This document shows, piece by piece, positions 5,295 to 7,263 of a DNA stretch of 7,263 bases. The stretch comes from Candidatus Altarchaeota archaeon. Its GTDB lineage: Archaea; Altiarchaeota; Altiarchaeia; IMC4; DAOVSA01. The notes beneath the pieces were generated by a model, which saw only the letters and a program-made list of their open reading frames with translations, searched no databases and was not told the DNA's origin. The position numbers and the translations under genes are program-made. The stretch's first letter is position 1. Every line of letters begins with the position of its first letter. The stretch spans positions 1 through 7,263 of the forward strand of contig DAOVSA010000028.1 of the NCBI GenBank assembly GCA_030633635.1, written 5' to 3'.

Positions 5295-6326
5295 ATGATG
5301 AAAAATCAACGAACGAGTGCTATTGAGAGTGGGATGAAGCTAACTGATCTTGGAGAAAAAAAGATAATAAAGTATCTGGAGCAGTTCTTGGACATAGGAG
5401 ATGACGCCGCATACTTGAAATTAGATGACAGGTATCTGGTAATGTCTACAGATATGATATGTGCCAAAACCCATCTACCAAAAGAAATGACCTGGAAACA
5501 GATTGGGAAAAAAGTCGTGACCGTAAACTTTAGCGACCTTGCGGCAATGGGTGCAGAACCAATTGGCTTTTTATTATCTTATGGGAGTCCTGATATGAAC
5601 TTTGAGGATTTTGATGGACTTATTCGTGCTGTAAACAAACAATGTATCAAATATGGAGCAAAGTTCCTTGGCGGTGACATGAATCAGACGGATGAGTTGA
5701 TATTGGCTGGAACTGCCCTTGGAATAAGCCCAAAACCAATTTTAAGATCAGGTGCCCAAGTAAATGACATATTATGTGTTACGGGTTATTTGGGTTCTGC
5801 TAGTCTGGGTCTTGATGTGTTGGCAAAGAGTTATGATCTAAAAGATCTAAAAGATGCAAATGAGGTATTAAACTCTGTCCTTGAGCCGGAACCAAGGATA
5901 AAAGAGGGGATTTTACTGAGGAAATATGCAAGTGCCATGACAGATATAAGCGATGGGCTAGCAACGAGCTTATACGACATAGCGGAACCAAGTGGAGTGG
6001 GGATCAAACTGCATCTGAGCGAAATTCCACTTCTAAATTCTGCAATCAAAGTGGCAAATGAATTAAATCTAAGTTTAATGGATTATGCGTTGTATGGTGG
6101 TGATGATTATGAACTGCTCTTTACCCTGCCTGAAAAGAATTGGAAAGAGATTAAAGGCAAGATCAATGCAACAAAAATTGGAAAAATCACAGAAAAAGAA
6201 GGGGGAATTATTGGAATCAAAGATGGAGAGGAGATTAAAATAAAGAGAGGTGGTTATGAGCATTTTTGCAAAAAATCAAATTTCCTGGAAAAGCATGGGA
6301 AATACCCAGAGACCGTAAAAAAATGA
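5295..6326 (+). CDS. thiL: Thiamine-monophosphate kinase
   Basis: Phosphorylates thiamine monophosphate with ATP to thiamine diphosphate, the last step of cofactor synthesis, in the cytosol. The 343-residue product shows the ThiL/PurM-type order. DIGDDAAYL (33-41) and STDM (51-54) supply metal and nucleotide ligands. KVVTVNFSDLAAMGAEPIG (73-91) is the family's hallmark block. GGDMNQTDELILAGTALG (126-143) follows, then TDISDGLATSLYDIA (216-230) and YGGDDYELLFTLP (267-279). All expected Asp-rich motifs are intact. The length is near the usual 300-340. The first 13 residues (MMKNQRTSAIESG) precede the point where ThiL proteins commonly begin, MKLTDLGEKKII; ATG 5334 is therefore a credible alternative start, although neither ATG has a good Shine-Dalgarno. 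The stop overlaps the pelA start (ATGA), so the two form an operon. The C-terminal tail after about residue 320 is Lys-rich and less conserved. Confidence 0.96.
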   Translation: MMKNQRTSAIESGMKLTDLGEKKIIKYLEQFLDIGDDAAYLKLDDRYLVMSTDMICAKTHLPKEMTWKQIGKKVVTVNFSDLAAMGAEPIGFLLSYGSPDMNFEDFDGLIRAVNKQCIKYGAKFLGGDMNQTDELILAGTALGISPKPILRSGAQVNDILCVTGYLGSASLGLDVLAKSYDLKDLKDANEVLNSVLEPEPRIKEGILLRKYASAMTDISDGLATSLYDIAEPSGVGIKLHLSEIPLLNSAIKVANELNLSLMDYALYGGDDYELLFTLPEKNWKEIKGKINATKIGKITEKEGGIIGIKDGEEIKIKRGGYEHFCKKSNFLEKHGKYPETVKK

Positions 6327-7263
6327 AATTCATCTATAGAAACCTAAGACACGGGACCGTGAAGTTAATGATCGAGAATCTGGATGATCTGTGGTATTTA
6401 AGTCAGGTAGTGCAAAATGGGGATTTGGTTGGGGGAAAGACCACGAGACGTATAAAAGGCAAAGAGACATCTATAAGGGGCGAAAAAGGTGAGAAAAAAG
6501 TGATCAGACTCTCAATTAGAGTTGAAAAAACAAAATTTAAATCAGATTTAAATGCATTCAGGATAATCGGGCGAATAGAGCAATGCCCGGAGGATTTAAT
6601 ATCAATTGGTTCACATCATACATTCAATGTTACTAAGAATGCGGTATTAACGATTAAAAAGGGAAGATGGTCAAGATTTGACTTGGATATATTAACTGAG
6701 GCACAGAAGGCAACCTTGCGACCGAAGCTGATCATTGCCGTGATTGATGATGGTGATGCGAATATCGGCTTGGTCAGGGAATCAAAGATTGAATATTACG
6801 AAATTTCGGTGACAATCGGTGGTAAATACTATATCAAGGGTAGGGATTCACGGAAATTGGAGTTTTATCACCAGGTTGCAAAATTTTTATCTGATATATC
6901 AAGTAGAGAAAATATTTCAATGATTATAATTGCAGGTACCGGATTTGGACCTGAGAATTTCCATAGATTTATATCGGAAAAATATCCGAAATTGGCAAAA
7001 GATTCCGTTGTTGAGCACATAGGTTCTCACGGGAGGTCCGGAATCGGGGAAGTCCTGAAAAGATCAACGGTCGGAAAAATTATGGATGATCTAAATACCG
7101 CAAGAGAAGCACGGCTAATCGAGATGCTTTTGGGACATATAGGAAAAGATTCCGGATTGGAGTGTTATGGAGAGTCAGACGTACAAAATGCTGCAAGACT
7201 GAGTGCAATTGAAACCCTGTTGATTTCTGACGACTTTTTTTTGAAAAACAGAGATAGAATTGA
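6323..7263 (+). CDS. pelA: Pelota / Dom34 mRNA surveillance and ribosome-rescue protein (C-terminus cut by window edge)
   Basis: Archaeal Pelota enters the empty A site of stalled ribosomes with aEF1A-GTP and, with ABCE1, splits the subunits (no-go/non-stop rescue). The window holds 313 codons; the family is about 350 residues, so roughly 35-40 C-terminal residues lie beyond the edge. Domain order fits. An Sm-like N-terminal domain (about 1-128) includes the basic loop TRRIKGKETSIRGEKGEKK (41-59) and EAQKATLRPKL (126-136) at its end. A central eRF1-like domain (about 136-260) has IAVIDDGDANIGLV (138-151), IIIAGTGFGPENF (201-213) and the EVLKR helix (243-247). It carries no GGQ peptide-release motif, as expected for Pelota rather than eRF1. 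The third domain begins with DVQNAARLSAIETLLISD (286-303), a typical Pelota block. ATG 6323 overlaps the thiL stop and has no Shine-Dalgarno, so translation is probably coupled to thiL. Confidence 0.96.
   Translation, partial: MKFIYRNLRHGTVKLMIENLDDLWYLSQVVQNGDLVGGKTTRRIKGKETSIRGEKGEKKVIRLSIRVEKTKFKSDLNAFRIIGRIEQCPEDLISIGSHHTFNVTKNAVLTIKKGRWSRFDLDILTEAQKATLRPKLIIAVIDDGDANIGLVRESKIEYYEISVTIGGKYYIKGRDSRKLEFYHQVAKFLSDISSRENISMIIIAGTGFGPENFHRFISEKYPKLAKDSVVEHIGSHGRSGIGEVLKRSTVGKIMDDLNTAREARLIEMLLGHIGKDSGLECYGESDVQNAARLSAIETLLISDDFFLKNRDRI

Noticed and set aside
5834..5854. Nine-base near-tandem repeat in thiL (DLKDLKD)
   Set aside because: Only two short units fall in a variable linker of ThiL. 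This is ordinary low-complexity sequence in A+T-rich coding DNA.
7235..7242. Run of eight T near the end of the pelA fragment as a terminator or slippery site
   Set aside because: It lies inside the conserved third domain (SDDFFLKNRD) with the frame continuing. Without the downstream sequence there is no support for termination or recoding.

Overview
The window reads as chromosomal DNA of a euryarchaeon. Three genes point to Archaea. One is the large subunit of the archaea-specific replicative DNA polymerase D, one is a pyruvoyl-type arginine decarboxylase (the usual arginine decarboxylase of methanogens and relatives), and one is an archaeal Pelota/aPelota homologue. The A+T-rich intergenic regions and the sparse Shine-Dalgarno sites fit that picture. 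The decarboxylase most resembles my recollection of Methanosarcina-type proteins, so a methanogen-class lineage (Methanosarcinales, ANME or Syntrophoarchaeum-like) is plausible, but this is inference and no genus can be named from the sequence.

Layout. Positions 1-445 (minus) hold the N-terminal 148 codons of an unrecognised multi-pass membrane protein that runs off the left edge. Positions 446-639 are a divergent intergenic region with a perfect tandem 10-bp repeat. Positions 640-3981 (plus) hold polC (DP2), complete, with both zinc-binding cysteine clusters, the NCDGDED catalytic loop and a C-terminal PIP-box-like tail. It also carries an unusual in-frame run of four 8-residue Gly/Asn/Glu repeats. 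Positions 3982-4033 are a short convergent gap with a small hairpin. Positions 4034-4570 (minus) hold a helical protein of unknown function ending in a leucine-zipper-like coiled coil. Positions 4571-4746 are non-coding. Positions 4747-5226 (minus) hold pdaD. Positions about 5227-5294 are a compact divergent promoter region with a second tandem 10-bp repeat. Positions 5295-6326 (plus) hold thiL, and from 6323 to the right edge lies pelA, which overlaps thiL by ATGA and lacks its C-terminal end.

How the genes work together. This is mainly housekeeping: replication (PolD), polyamine/agmatine synthesis (PdaD), thiamine diphosphate synthesis (ThiL) and ribosome rescue (Pelota). The only firm operon is thiL-pelA, which looks translationally coupled although the two functions are unrelated. 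I see no mobile element, CRISPR array, tRNA, rRNA or defence system. The parts least explained by known families are the repeat insert in DP2, the coiled-coil protein, the truncated membrane protein and the two tandem-repeat promoter regions.
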